Source: Osmia lignaria lignaria (lineage: Eukaryota > Arthropoda > Insecta > Hymenoptera > Megachilidae). Taken from it: DNA of 64,000 nt. The notes beneath the pieces were generated by a model. It was not told where the DNA came from, did not search any database, and saw nothing but the letters and a program-made list of their open reading frames with translations. A program made the position numbers and the translations under genes. This document shows positions 47,426 through 59,710 of this stretch, one piece after another. Location: NCBI RefSeq assembly GCF_051020975.1, contig NC_135042.1, positions 10,625,888 through 10,689,887 on the forward strand. The letters are read 5' to 3'. Position 1 is the first letter of the stretch. Every line of letters starts with the position of its first letter.

Positions 47426-50400
47426 TTTTATTTTATTTTGAATAATACAAATGTTACAAAAAAGACATCACATTGCTACAAATTCTACATCAAGTGTGCA
47501 AAATATATAAAATGCATACATATACGATATAAAAATGTTAAAAACAATGCGAATACGAAGTTCAAAAGAAAACATAGAGTTATATTAACCGCGATTTTCG
47601 CTGAAATTTTTTATATATTTTACACACATGATTTACGCGTAGAATAAAATGTGTGCCACGGCCTTGCATTACCGTCAACGTACAAACGTCATGCAAAGGA
47701 GATATTATTTTTGTTCATGAAAAATTATATTTTAAGAAGAAGGAATCGTATCTACAAAAAACATGCGAAGGTAGGATGAAAGACTTATATTTTAATAGGC
47801 AGCAAAGATCTGATTCAAAGGAAAAAATACAGTTTTCATGACATGGTTTAGCGAGCTCAGCAAAATGCATGGGTAAAACGTGATACTTTCGGAAACATTA
47901 ATAGTCATAATCTCGTTTTTTGAGATTAGCTTTGTAAGATAGCTTAACTGAGATACATCCTACTTAAAGAACGATAAAATACAATGTTTATGTTGAGTAT
48001 AACAAGTGAACAAATGGGTTATATGTGTGCATAGTAGGAAGGTTTTCTGATGATGCAATACATTTCAAAATACTGTCAGTAAACAATTAGTATATGTAAG
48101 TATTATTAAAAATATTGTATAAGTTATTCTATGAATCTATAGTATCAGAGAGGTAATGATAATATACAGTCAGAAAAAAGGTGTAATGAAAGATGTTTAC
48201 ATAGTTGAACATTAAGGGAGCAATTGAATAGTTAAAAAGAAACATTAGTTGTACTGACAGTAATTTGGTATTGTACTGTTAGAGTAACCTTTTGTGTTGA
48301 TTGTTTTATACTTTACAACCAAAAATCATTACATACTTGCAATATTGGGTTCATAATGATATTTCATACTTGTTCTTTTTTATCTTTTTTTTTCTCGTAA
48401 GAACATGAATTAATTCTGTAGTTAGTATTATTATAATTATTAATATAGTTGTTAGCGGTGAGACAAATATGAAATCCTTTAAAACGTGGTACGATCTTGT
48501 ACTTTGAAAAGTCCAGCAAGAACTGATCATGTTTTATGTGAATTTTAACTCGCTTGTCTCTCCGATAATCAACTACCAATGTTACTACTATTACCATGTA
48601 GTACTTGTTGAATAATTATACTTACTGTTTATCAACCATTTTATTATTCTATATTCGTACAAAATATTCTTATATATATGCTATATTTGATAATACCATA
48701 CAGAGAAAAAGTTGACCAAATTTTATACCTACCCATATATATACATACATATATATCTATGCATATGTATATGTACGCATACCATCATTATGTTATCTTT
48801 ATTTACTTTTAGATAAAGTGAAAAGTTTACTGCTTGTTTTTATTAATTGATGCAAATTATAGTATTCTGAATTTTTGCTTCTTTGTTATCCTTAAGTAGA
48901 GATTATTTAGCTGTTTGTGTTCATGTTGTCCTTGCATTTCTTACATTGCACTTAATCAAGATCAGTCTCATTGATACAAATGCGAGTAGGATTTTGTACA
49001 TATAAGCATATATTATGAGAGAAAAAAAATGAGTTATTCTTGATTAAGTGAACGTTCAGTTATTTTGAGATGCTTTATTCTCATTATGTAAAGTTATGTA
49101 ATATGTTGAGTGGCAGAAACAAGGTTGAAAAGAAGGAAATTAATGTAATAACATCGTTTAAGATACAATTTAAAAGAGAGAGTGAGAGAGAGATTGAAAG
49201 TTGATAAAAGAAAGAAATAAGTTGTACAATAACAGAAGGATGTAGATTTGTTAATGAATAACAAAATGGAGAATAATGTTATTCGCTAAATCTTTGCAAA
49301 GTCTGTATTTTATTGATAAAATACATGATAGATTGTTTTTAACATTTTTTTTTTTGTCTATACCAAACAAAAGATGCAGAGCTCAAATAAAAAGGAAAAG
49401 TCGTGTTTAAGCACACTTACCGCCAAGTTCGCTTTAGAAATACATGTGCCATCATTTTCATACATACCATACATGAAATAACAAACGGGAATAAGAACTT
49501 TTATAAATCCTATATTTTTACCAAGCTGATAAAATACGAATGCAACACATGTTTAAATTGTGGTGCTTCAGTACGTCCTACATCCATAGATTTTACAAAG
49601 TTCAGAGACAAATTTTGTATATCTACAATTAAGCTGAATTAATCTTATGTGATAATATAAGATGCACTGTAAAAACTGGTACATTTGAAATCAATTGTAG
49701 CATTCACAAATAGGGTATAAGATAAGTAAAAATAGGCGTATGAAATAGAATCCAAAGCTCAGAAATTTTACAATGGAAACTGTTCTGCTAACGTGTTCAT
49801 ATGATACTTCAATGATGCCTCTGAACAATAGTTTCATACATACATTAGAACCAGTATCAAAGTGCAATAGCTCTGTCTTATGTCAAAGATACCATAGTTG
49901 ATAGTTGTAAAAGTAATAAAATGCCTATGTAACTTATGTTAATAATCGAAAAACAACAATGGTAATTTAATAAGGAATATCATAATTATTGCTTTTTTTC
50001 TCACTTTTATCAGAGTGTATGCAATATAACTTGCTATCTTAGAAATTTACTGTTTAATATTTTAATACTTAATTCTATTGTTCAATATTTAAATCAAGTA
50101 AAAAGGTTTGTTATATTTATTTGATCATTGTCGATTATGTTAGACGTAGCAGTGTATTTTAATACAATGATTCGTCGTTAATTATAGATTTTGAAACTCA
50201 AAGATTTGTTCTTAAATTTTAGGAACATATACACACAAGTACATACAATAAGTATCAGAATAGAATTATATCTTAGCATTGCTATTCATATAATTCAAGA
50301 TAATTACATGTAAAGTAACAGATTACTACTGCTTTTCTACATTTTACAAATAAACTGAAGCACAGATCATTTATCATCAAATGCGTTTATTTAAATTTTC

Positions 50401-51150
50401 GAGTTTACTTCAAAAATAGTGATCTAATTATCATTGTTTTTTCTAAACAAATTGTGTATGTTTAAACCAAAGATATTCCGATAATACGATTACACCATAA
50501 TGTTACAAGTATGTACGAAATGTAAAAGTAATTATTCTTAACAAATATGTCGCAATACATAATGCAAGTAAAATCGCATATAAACATTTTAATCATGCGT
50601 TCGAACACAATCTCATTCAGGTATAGATTTTCATGGTGTTAAAGTTACGATATTTCAGTGAATACTACAAAAATAAGCCTCATACGAATTAATATCTGTG
50701 ATTATCGTCGATGCAGGCAAATTACACTATTATATCATTTTTACTCGCAAAACATTGTGTGCGTTTGTAAAACTGTATAACGATAATACATTATTAGGTT
50801 GTTAAAATAACATTTGTGCAGATGAGTTGCACGGAGTGTAAGGTATAACAATATGGAAAAACAGGCTAAGAAATCAAAAAAATGATTGATGTCTGTGTAC
50901 CATGTTGTAATGCACGTGTGCTTACCAAATTTGAATGAATGTGTTTATAAACTTTTTGTTATTGTACATTATAAATACATTACAGTATATATGATCATTT
51001 TCAATAAACATATTCTGTGAATTAGAACAATTTATTAAATTAAATTTGATAGTGATGAAGTGAATATACAAATACAATTATGTACAAGGTTGTTATATTT
51101 ATTTAAACGACTTATCAAGATATAAACAATTTACTGTAGACTACCTATAT
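47426..51150 (+). other. Probable long Medea 3' UTR and convergent spacer
   Basis: This 3.7-kb AT-rich stretch lies between Medea and the convergent mS26 gene. AATAAA signals occur at about 47643 (proximal) and 51003 (distal), among others, so short and long 3' UTR forms are possible. No coding frame of note. GA-rich simple sequence lies near 49178-49194. Most of it is T- and A-rich without repeats I can name. Confidence 0.5.
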
Positions 51151-51930
51151 TCAATTTGTTGCATTTAATGATACAGATACTGTAGGCTCATCCTTATAAA
51201 AATTACCATTCAGATCAATTGCAGCATTATGATCTACAATAGTTTCTAATGCATCATCAATACTTTTGTCTATGTTTTTAGGAGTAATAAATGTTGAAGA
51301 TTCTTCTTTTGCCTTCCTAATTTCTGCATCTACTCGTTTTTGAATTTGTAAATCTCTTTCTTGTTTTTCTTTTAACTTCATAGCAATTTCTTCCATACGA
51401 TTTACTCTCTCATTGGCTAATCTCTCTTTCCGTGCTGCAGCTACTTGTTTATTCCATAAGTCATTTAGATAACTACATACTTCAAAATCCTTTTTCATAT
51501 TTTCTTCTACAACATGTGTCTCTAATATTTTTATAGTTTCATTGTACTTTTTACGAAAATATTTTCTGAAACAAACATATTATATCATTTCATGTATTAT
51601 AATTGTATTATATATAATAATGTTAATAACATACAATACAGAGTTGGACAGTGTTTTATAATTTTGATATAATCGTTGAAGTTCAATCTTTTCATCTTCA
51701 GGCATAGGAGCATGCTGTGGTATTCTAAACATTTTAGACTTTGCTGTAGGTAACCAAATTGGTTTCCTCTTCCATCTTATACTTTGAATTTGAGTTCCAT
51801 TAAATTTTAAACAGTCACAAGCATTTAAGTTTCGAACTGTTAAAGCATTCGTTCCCAGTGTCACCGATCTCATCATTGTTACAGATGTTTTATAGTAATG
51901 TTGTATTACGTTACAGAAGTGTAAACTCAC
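51151..51930 (-). CDS. mRpS26: Mitochondrial small ribosomal subunit protein mS26
   Basis: mS26 is a metazoan-specific protein of the mitochondrial 28S subunit. Two exons on the minus strand, 51635-51930 and 51151-51565, join in phase (TT|A) to give 236 residues from the first Met, or 218 from MMRSVTLGTNALTVRNLNAC at 51876. The second start looks more like a mitochondrial presequence. The key family stretch is RWKRKPIWLPTAKSKMFRIP. The rest is a long charged helix (RKERLANERVNRMEEIAMKL...) as in mS26 proteins of other animals. The donor TT/gtatgt and the acceptor tttgtttcag are good. A minus-sense AATAAA lies near 51098-51103. The family assignment rests on the N-terminal motif and overall design. 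Confidence 0.82.
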
Positions 51931-52065
51931 ACCTTTATAACAATAATTTTAACCTGGTATCTTGTTGCAATTGAAGTATGTTCTTAAACTATTTTAGACC
52001 AATAACATGCAATAACATCAATGTGTTCGAAACATTGTTACATATCTTTTCTTATTAAAATTATG
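51931..52065 (-). promoter_or_regulatory. Probable mRpS26 promoter region
   Basis: Short AT-rich stretch upstream of the minus-strand mS26 start and before a foldback fragment. No defined core element is visible; assignment is by position. Confidence 0.3.
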
Positions 52066-52282
52066 GCAGTGACTACAGATGTAGAAGACTGGACATGCCT
52101 TTGTTTTCAAGGGGTCATGATTTAGGCGCTCCCTGACACCACAAGATGATATTAGGTCGGTATGCAGAGCGCCAACAATGTATCGGGGTCCCTGCTACCC
52201 CGGATGCCGATAATGTCAGTATGCAATGAGTGTCGCCGGTGCTCCGGGGTCCCTAATACCTCAATCTGATATCGGGTCGATA
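52066..52282. mobile_element. Foldback element family C, fragment with internal repeats
   Basis: The first 100 bases match the left arm of 43342-43785 ('gcagtgactacagatg', 'acatgcctttgtt', 'catgattt'). After that the sequence has repeats of its own: 'ccggggtccct' and 'gatatcgggtcgatat/gatattaggtcggtat' recur at about 90-nt spacing. The mirror arm is missing, so it is a broken copy. Confidence 0.6.
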
Positions 52283-52345
52283 TTCTTTCTTTCTCTCTCT
52301 CTCACACTTTCTTTCTTTCTCTCTCTCACTTTCTTTCTTTTTTCT
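52283..52345. repeat. (TTTC)n/(CT)n pyrimidine microsatellite
   Basis: Runs of TTTC and CT on one strand, directly at the end of the broken foldback fragment. Confidence 0.85.
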
Positions 52346-53080
52346 CTAATTGTTTAGTAAACGTGTATTGTAAAAAGACCGCCATAAATTGAAATTTTTT
52401 AAAATTCGACCTCAGCGCCATCTCCTAGAAAGCGGCTCAAACTACTCGACAAGTTACCAACCGATTATCCGAAATAGTGTGGCGAATTTAATTTGTAATT
52501 TATCTTATTTATTTTTCTTTTAGAGCGAAGCTCTCCTTGGCGCGTTCGGCAGTAAGATCGGCTCGAAGAAACGTTACGATTCCCCTACCACCTACTACTA
52601 TTCCTCGGGCCCCTCCCCCTTACTTCTCTCACATTCACATGTTTTGAAAATAATTATTAGTATTGTAGCGAATCTCCAGCGAAATTCCGCGTCGATCGTG
52701 CGTACGAGAATGTTTGCGACAAAAGACGATTTCGCCCTCGCGTACGGTGGAACGGCGTTTTTTTTAGTGACCTACATGATCGATTCATTATTTTATTCAT
52801 TGTTCATAAGCAACCAATAATTCCACATTGTTCTTAATTTAAGACGATATAACATTTATCGCACGCTTCCCTTGATACCCACGCTGTGCCAATGCGTTAG
52901 TTCGCAACCACGAGCACGGTTGAAAGCCAACGCTCTCGTGGTTCAATGCGCGCCCTGATTGGCCAGTGTTTTTCCTTAATAATTCAAAAACGAAGCTTCA
53001 AACACCATTTTTGCAAAGGAAAATGTTGTTCAGAATCACTCCAGCTATCACCCCGTCAATGGACTAACACTCTTTACGGT

Positions 53081-53331
53081 ACACCCTGTATAGGAAAGAG
53101 ACAGATCTATACCGCAGTTCACCAGAGTCCATAACTGCGAAAGGACCAGTTTTCGTTCTTCGCGCATCTCCAGTACGCATCTTCGCCCTGATTGGTGATA
53201 CTCCCAAACGAAGTGGAAAGCGATTAGCAAAGAGCTCGCTGCGTTCCCTCACCATTTTCCAACCTGCGCGTCGCAGTTATGGACTCTGGTGAACTGCGGT
53301 ATACACGCTTCGCCTATATATACAGGGTGAT
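53081..53331. mobile_element. Foldback element D
   Basis: The left arm 'ataccgcagttcaccagagtccataactgcga' and right arm 'tcgcagttatggactctggt...' are almost perfect complements about 130 nt apart. The outer ends 'caccctgtatagg' and 'cctatatatacagggtg' also pair. No coding capacity. It abuts element E, sharing the 'tacagggtga' at 53321-53330. Confidence 0.8.
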
Positions 53332-53521
53332 CCCCTCGCAGCAGGACATAAAGGTATTGGCGACAATAAACCCCTCGACCGCACCATGAAGCCACACAGA
53401 GTTGTCTCGGCCCGGTTAGGTCCCCGCTGGCACATGACAATGCGGACCTCTTTGTGGTGCGGTCAAGGGGATCATTGTCGCCAGTGTTCCTTTGTGTCCG
53501 GCTGCGAGAGGATCACCCTGT
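53322..53521. mobile_element. Foldback element E
   Basis: A 200-bp palindrome bounded by ACAGGGTGATCCCCTCGC and its near-complement GCGAGAGGATCACCCTGT. The inner arms pair around 'ttggcgacaataaacccctc' and 'gaggggatcattgtcgccag'-like sequence. Non-autonomous. Confidence 0.83.
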
Positions 53522-53620
53522 ATGTATTCGGCTACTCAAAGGTTGACGATCGGGACAAGTTGAAGAAAATTTTTTAATTTTGCGCCGCCTCCGATTAGGT
53601 TGAAATGTATTTAGTATACT

Positions 53621-53952
53621 ACAGGGTGATCATCTCGCTACGCTACCCGAAAGGAAGTGCCGCCACAATAGAATGAAGAAGTCGACACCCCATTTCTGTC
53701 ATCGCTTACTTGACGGAGGTGACCCCTGCAGCGGAAACGGCTGTGTGTGAGAAAATGTGTTAAGAAAATATTCTGTTTTCCGCAGCGTTTAAATGGGACT
53801 CTTCTGCTTATTACACACATTTTCACGCACACAGCCGTCTACGCTGCAGGGGCCACCTCTGTCAAGTAAGCGATGACAAAAATGGGGTGTCGACTTCTTC
53901 ATTCTATTGTGGTGGCACTTCCTTTGTGTTCACTAGCGAGAGGATCACCCTG
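53621..53952. mobile_element. Foldback element F
   Basis: A 330-bp palindrome with termini ACAGGGTGATCATCTCGCTA and AGCGAGAGGATCACCCTGT. The arms pair around 'agaatgaagaagtcgacacc' and 'ggtgtcgacttcttcattct', and around 'aagcgatgacaaaaatgggg'. The terminal motif is the same as in element E. No transposase. Confidence 0.87.
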
Positions 53953-54439
53953 TAGGTTTTATCTATTAATAGCTGATGGGTATTTGTATAAATGAAATAG
54001 AAATTATTTCATACTTTTTAGTGCATTTTGTTGTAAAAATGAAGTATAAGTTATTTTACACTTTGAAGTCGATTGTATTTTTTATTAAAAATTATTTTTT
54101 ATAGAATTTAAATTATGTTTTCTATCCAGTACATACATTAACATCGCTACGGCATCATAAATTTACACGTGCCTATTTGTTATTACAACAGCAAATTTGT
54201 ATATAACATGATTAAATAAGATCAAAACTGAAATTGTAAGAAATAATTGTGTGTAATGGCAAATATGCATACGATGCTGTAACGGTGTTAATGTGCGTAC
54301 GTATTGGATGAAAAACATAATTTAAATTCTATAAAAATTACAACGTATAGTATAATGAATTATTAATAAATGCAGTGACTATAACACAGCTGTAATAGGT
54401 AGTCAAAAAGAAATAAACTACCATTAAAAACAAAAGGTT

Positions 54440-54513
54440 AGGGGGATCAAGGATTTCAACCCTGCACCTTTAGATTGCGAGTCATTTGTTTAACCACGGA
54501 GCTAACCATTTCC
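54440..54513 (-). pseudogene. tRNA-like relic
   Basis: The minus strand shows a D-arm-like TTAGCTCCGTGGTTAAAC, an anticodon-like CTCGCAA loop, a T-arm-like GCAGGGTTGAAATCCTTG and an acceptor-like GATCCCCC. Stem pairing is poor in the acceptor, anticodon and T stems. It is most likely a decayed tRNA or tRNA-derived sequence. Its identity is uncertain (CGC-like loop). Confidence 0.4.
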
Positions 54514-55123
54514 ACGTGTGAGTTTGTTATACTTCACAATGTAAGAAGTAACTAACTTTAGTTGTTAATATCTTTTAAACAATTAGCCGTCTGCCCCCAA
54601 AATGGGGTACAGGCGTATTCAGCTCGACGAGCTCTATACGATGGCAGAGTTTCATTAATAAGTGAACGTAACATTTGCGTAGTTTCCCCCGTTAGTCATA
54701 AATGCAGTATGTATTAAAGTTATTTTTTTTGAAATTTCTTTCTTTTAATTACAAAATTACCTTCATACAAAAATGAACGAAGCTGTGAAACAATTAGTCT
54801 TACGTTTTGAGGACCTCATTAGATACAGAGCGAATGCGCCGCAGCACTCTACCTACATAGCCGTATTGCTTTTTTTTAAAGCAGTAGTGTCAGAGATCTT
54901 GTTTTGATATGAGCTCGCATATCAGATCTCTGGTGTAATTTTTTTCCATGTCTTGCACTAAATTCAAAGCGTGATACTTTACATTTTCTGTTTTTATACA
55001 ACGTTAAACGTAGAATAAAGATATCTTACAAGCAGGACACGAAATAGTTGTTCATTATTACTTAGTCTGAAAAAAAAGATATTCGAAAGCATTAAAATTA
55101 TAAAAGGTGATTAAGCGAAGAAA
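54514..55123. other. Spacer without recognised gene
   Basis: AT-rich. A short perfect-looking hairpin 'gagatc...tgatatgagctcgcatatca...gatctc' is at about 54894-54932. Nothing else is seen. Confidence 0.4.
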
Positions 55124-55558
55124 ATGTATACTGTTCACGTAACACCGGGTAAATCTTCAGAGAAGCAAAATAGTTCGAAAAATGTTGATTCCGAGAGAGG
55201 AATGTATAAAAATCGGAGGAAAGAATCAATTCCTGTGAAAGTTTACAATTATCTGAAGACACAAATGCAAACAGAAGGAATTCCAAGTAAGTAGAAGTGA
55301 AATTTAGAAATTATGATATTTCTATTTGTTTGCTTATCATTTATTTCTTACTCAAATATATAATAATACATATATTAATCAAGGATAAAGGCAATGAACG
55401 AAACAAACATTTGGTATTGTACTTCAAACAAATGTTAAGTTACTTTTTAAAGCGATTTTTACCGCTATCGATCTTCTCTTCGTTCATTTCTTCGTCCTCC
55501 ATTTACAAAAGTAACAGTACGTATTTTTACCTATATCAAATACATCATTTTTGAATGA
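55124..55558 (+). CDS. Possible small two-exon gene, 67 residues
   Basis: An open frame from an ATG at 55124 (MYTVHVTPGKSSEKQNSSKN...) runs into a good donor, A/gtaagt, after 55286. A pyrimidine-rich tract and 'gtaacag' acceptor then allow an in-phase second exon, 55518-55558, ending ...IKYIIFE-stop. The first exon has the composition of real protein; the second is short and weak. No family is recognised. It would be convergent with the SAP-like gene, leaving only about 300 bp between the stops. It could instead be a random frame. Confidence 0.28.
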
Positions 55559-55852
55559 TTTTCGACGAGTTTGTATTAACAAAACTCAATATTAACAAAA
55601 GCACCAACGTTAAGAAAATGAAAATTTCATTTTCCTTTCGCGTTTATTACGATTTCTATTTCTTCATAATTAACAACAACATTTCATGTTCATTAACATT
55701 GAAAAAATAAATTTACATGATTATTATAACATAATGAACTATTTCTCCCATTAGATTCAATCCTTCTATTAAATATACAAATAATGTGTAATTATTTCCT
55801 TTTTTTCAATTCTATGTACCATCAATACAATAATACATATCAATTTTTCTTT

Positions 55853-58386
55853 TTATTGAGTTTGGCTCTTAGAAATATTGTCCACCTGATTGACCAGTGG
55901 TTCAGTATTTATCACTGAAAATAAACAGTCTGTAACTTCAACGTTTAAATCTTCGCATATATGCGCATCTTTTTCTGTTGTCGTTTCGTAATTTGCATAA
56001 TTATGTGACCATACGTCAGTAATCGAATCCTCGTTTTCCTCAATTGAGTCCTTTAAGTCTGAATTACTGTTTGATGATGGTGTGTAAAGAACTCGCGAGT
56101 CTTCTACCACAGTCTCTTCGAATTTTGATTGTAAATTAGCCATGCGCATTCCGCACGAAGTATCGTTATAGAGTAACCAACATGGAGAAAAGGAATGTTG
56201 CCTATATTCTGCAACAAACTTCTCTTTTTGAGAACACGATATATTTGATGATACTGGTGTATGTGTGACAATAGGAGCTATGTAACAATATACACAAGAT
56301 GTTTGTTCTAATTTTGAGAAATCTATACGTTTGGTATTAATAAAATTTAAGATATTCTCCAAAATTGAATCTGTTGAAATTTTAGACATTTTTTTGGGCC
56401 AAAAAGGGTGTAGTATGCCTATAAATGTTAAAAATATAATATGATATATATAAAAGATTATGTTTTTTTTACATAGTACAATAATTAAGTATAATAATTA
56501 CATACCATTTGTTTGTGCCTTTTCTATTGTACCTGATGTATTTTTTTCATGATTGAATTTAGTTTGTGTGGAATTACAATTTTGTTCACATTGTTCTGAA
56601 TGTCCAGATAGTGGGATACTTGCCTGATTATTTTGTGAATTTGAGTATTCATACGGTAGATCAGAATTGTAGTGGTTATTAGTAGAAAATGTTTGAGAAA
56701 TAGTAGATGTGTATGTGTCTTGATCCATATTTGCATTTGTAAATGAATGTGTAGTTTGTAAATATTCTACATTAGTTTCTGTACTACCTTTGATTAAATT
56801 TTGTAAATAATATGTATTAGTACAATCAGATTGTACACTGGAAATGACCTGTGTGTCATAATACTGATTTTCTTCTGATGGGTTCAGACCCAATAAAGTT
56901 TGATTTGTATGGTAAGGATGTACGTTTTCTGTCACTCTATATTGGTGTGTTAAATTTCCATCACTTACAGGTTTATTTGCAGTGTCAGACTCCATATTAT
57001 CATAATATATAGGTTGAAATACTTTTGATGTTTCAACATCTGATACACAACTGTTATCTGTTCCCTCCATGACATTAGTGATGGTCCAATTTTCATATTC
57101 TTGATGCATATCAATGTTTGTGGAAGGGTATTTATATTCATTGCCATTTACATTTGTTAAAACAGTGGAAATTTGTTGACCAATTTCCTCAACATTTTTC
57201 ACAAATGTTGACTCATTTAAAAAGTATTCTCCCTTAGTGCCACTTAGAAGTCCATAACATTCTGTATTGCTTTCTAAATTTTCCTCATTGTCTTGATTAT
57301 CTGATTCAGCAGTTAATGTATCAGAATTATCTAGTAAACTGTTAGACTGATATTGCTCCATTGACCAAAGCCGGTAGCTTCCAAGGACAGGACTAGCTAT
57401 TTCTCCCAAATTTGCACCCACTGGTGCCTGCAACATTTTTTTTAATAGTATAGATCCTTGCTCATTGTTATTTGTATCTTCTAGTGTTTGATATTCTACA
57501 TTATCATTTGGTTGATACACAAAAGAATCTGTATTGTTAACAGCAATTATATTAGATTTAATATAATTAGAGTCATTCAAAGGATCTTTAGATGTATCAG
57601 ATGAAACAGGTACTGTTCTTAAGTCCACTATAGTTGAATTCTCTATTTGATTATTATTTGCATCATATGTTTGAAATTCTCTCTGTATTCTCTTTAACAA
57701 AAATTGTTTAAACTCTTCATAGTGTGGAATTCTATGATCATCATTATCTCTACTTGCAATTTCCTCTTCTGCTCCAACCTGAAGAAAAAATATTAAATGT
57801 TCAATTAGATCGAATAATCGATCTATGAAATCGTACGCGCTCATTACGCGATTGTCTAATTGATCAATTCTCTGAACAAATGCCGTATTTTATAATGCAT
57901 AAGTTGCATTGTTATAAATCTGAGCGTTCGATGTGTGAAATCAGATGAAAAGCAATTTACCCATTGATAAGGTGGTTGCTGCTGAGGACAATAATAATCA
58001 TCGGCCATAACGTAATCTGGACTGTTTAATGGTGTGGAGGTTAACCCCAATTTTCTGACTTTAATTTTTCTTACTTTCTTCTTACGAGTTTGCTTAAGAT
58101 CTTGCAATAGTCGGCCAACTTCGTTTTCATTTCCACCTTTCGCGGCTTGCAACACTTTAACCAGTAATTTCTTCTACGATCAAAAATCATAATCGATCCT
58201 TCAAAAATCAGTTTACATACTAGTCGTCTTGCAATGAAAATTAACGAATAAGAATAAGTTCGACCATCTTTCAATTTAAATCATTAATAATAAATTAATT
58301 ACCTTTATGTTACCTGGTACTCGGTATCTAAGAGCTAAGGCCTGCAATTCCTTATACGATAATCTTGAAATATCGTTTCCGTTCAT
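55853..58386 (-). CDS. Uncharacterised protein with a SAP-like N-terminus, 711 residues
   Basis: Exons on the minus strand, in order of transcription: 58303-58386, 57961-58173, 56506-57778, 55853-56418, all phase-compatible. The N-terminus, ISRLSYKELQALALRYRVPG followed by NIKKKLLVKVLQAAKGG, has the helix-turn-helix pattern of SAP-type motifs and of the start of NuSAP-like proteins. A very basic patch follows (KQTRKKKVRKIKVRK). The remaining 600 residues are Asn-, Ser-, Thr- and Gln-rich with repeated acidic bits, and look disordered. Nucleic-acid or chromatin/spindle association is a guess from the N-terminus and basic patch. There is no other domain. The second exon has a tandem acceptor (TAG/AAG/), which would drop one Lys. 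The AATAAA poly(A) signal overlaps the stop codon (CAA TAA A). Confidence 0.78.
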
Positions 58387-59164
58387 TTTCAAACATCGAG
58401 ACAATCAGTCGTAATCCTTCTGTTAGTTCTTACCTATTTCTGATATGGCCGATAGAAATATTCGTCTGCTAACTGAATTACGCGGTCCGTTTTAATTTGA
58501 AAAATTCGTTTTATAATTAACCGAAAACAAATGACACAAAAGGTGTCTCTGTTCTTCATTTGAATTTGCTTCGATCCAAAGGAACTCGTTCCTCAATTTT
58601 AACAACAATTTACGATGATTTTTCTTATACTTATATTAACTCGACAAAGGATTTTTTCATCGGCTGTATAACAAACCAATTATTATTGAAATACCAACAA
58701 AAATATAAAGGATAAAATATTGTGATTACACTAACGAATTGTATGTTCCTCAGTTATTGTTGCATACACAATGGTCCTTTTTCAATAAAACGAGTCATAA
58801 ATGCTATTATCCTGCCATCTGGAAATAACGATCTTAGAAATCGATAATACCGATCGATAATACTTCTATCATCAGCATAAATAACATTATGATAAGAGTA
58901 ACTTTGTACGGTAAGTTACCATTCTTCTTAATCCGATTGATCTGATAATTACCATTAATGAAACATTTTCTTGTTCGCCGATAATTTCGAGCATGCTTTA
59001 CGTACATGCTTTTGGCTCCGATTCAAGCGGGACGGGATTCTTGTTTACTTTATAATGTTTGCACAATACTGAAGCATTATGTGCTTCCCTTGTCTTTGAA
59101 CATGATTTATACTCGAGAAGAAAATCATCGATGTAATATTTCAGCTTAAAACAGAAAACAGAAG
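58387..59164. other. Upstream region of the SAP-like gene
   Basis: Must contain the promoter of the minus-strand gene. No coding frame, no repeat and no defined core promoter element is seen. Confidence 0.4.
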
Positions 59165-59710
59165 CGAAAGCACGTGAATCGATAACAACCTTCCTGTCTT
59201 CTTCTTCGATAAAAAAATCTGTGTTGATATAAGCATGATTTATTCAATTAGAGTTGGGAAATATCGATGAGAATAGAAATGCGATGAATGTCTGACCGCA
59301 AACGACTTTACTACTGAGCGCGCCACGTCTCCCTTTGCGTTGACTATACTACAGGTAGCAAAGGAAATGCCACCACACCAGTATGAATGGACCCAAGTCC
59401 TTTTCTGTCATCGATATCTCGACGGGGGTGCATACTGTGTCCGTGAAAAGGTTTTGGGCTTGGGTCCATTCATACTGGTATGGCGGCATTTTCTTTGAGT
59501 AAACTGGCGCGAGAATCACTCTGTAGTATAGTCAACGCATAGGGAGACGTGGCGCGCTCAGTAGTAAAGTCGTTTGCGGTCAGACATCCATCGCATTTCT
59601 ATTCTCATCGATATTTCCCAACTCTAATTGAATAAATCATGCTTATATCAACACAGATTTTTTTATCGAAGAAGAAGACAGGAAGGTTGTTATCGATTCA
59701 CGTGCTTTCG
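59165..59710. repeat. Nearly perfect 546-bp palindrome with a foldback element at its centre
   Basis: The left arm from 59165 (cgaaagcacgtgaatcgata...) is mirrored by the right arm ending 59710 (...tatcgattcacgtgctttcg). Over the outer 185 bp or so of each arm I count only about two differences (for example gatgaatgtc versus gatggatgtc, cctttgcg versus cctatgcg). The centre, about 59350-59530, is itself a foldback (cagtatgaatggacccaagt and its complement) with ends resembling ctacagg/ctctgtag. The arms are far more alike than those of the other foldbacks here, so they are recent or kept alike by gene conversion. Confidence 0.88.

Noticed and set aside
53048..53577. Open frames within the 53-kb cluster
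   Set aside because: They follow the arms of foldback elements D and E and mirror each other on both strands. Not genes, and no transposase signature.
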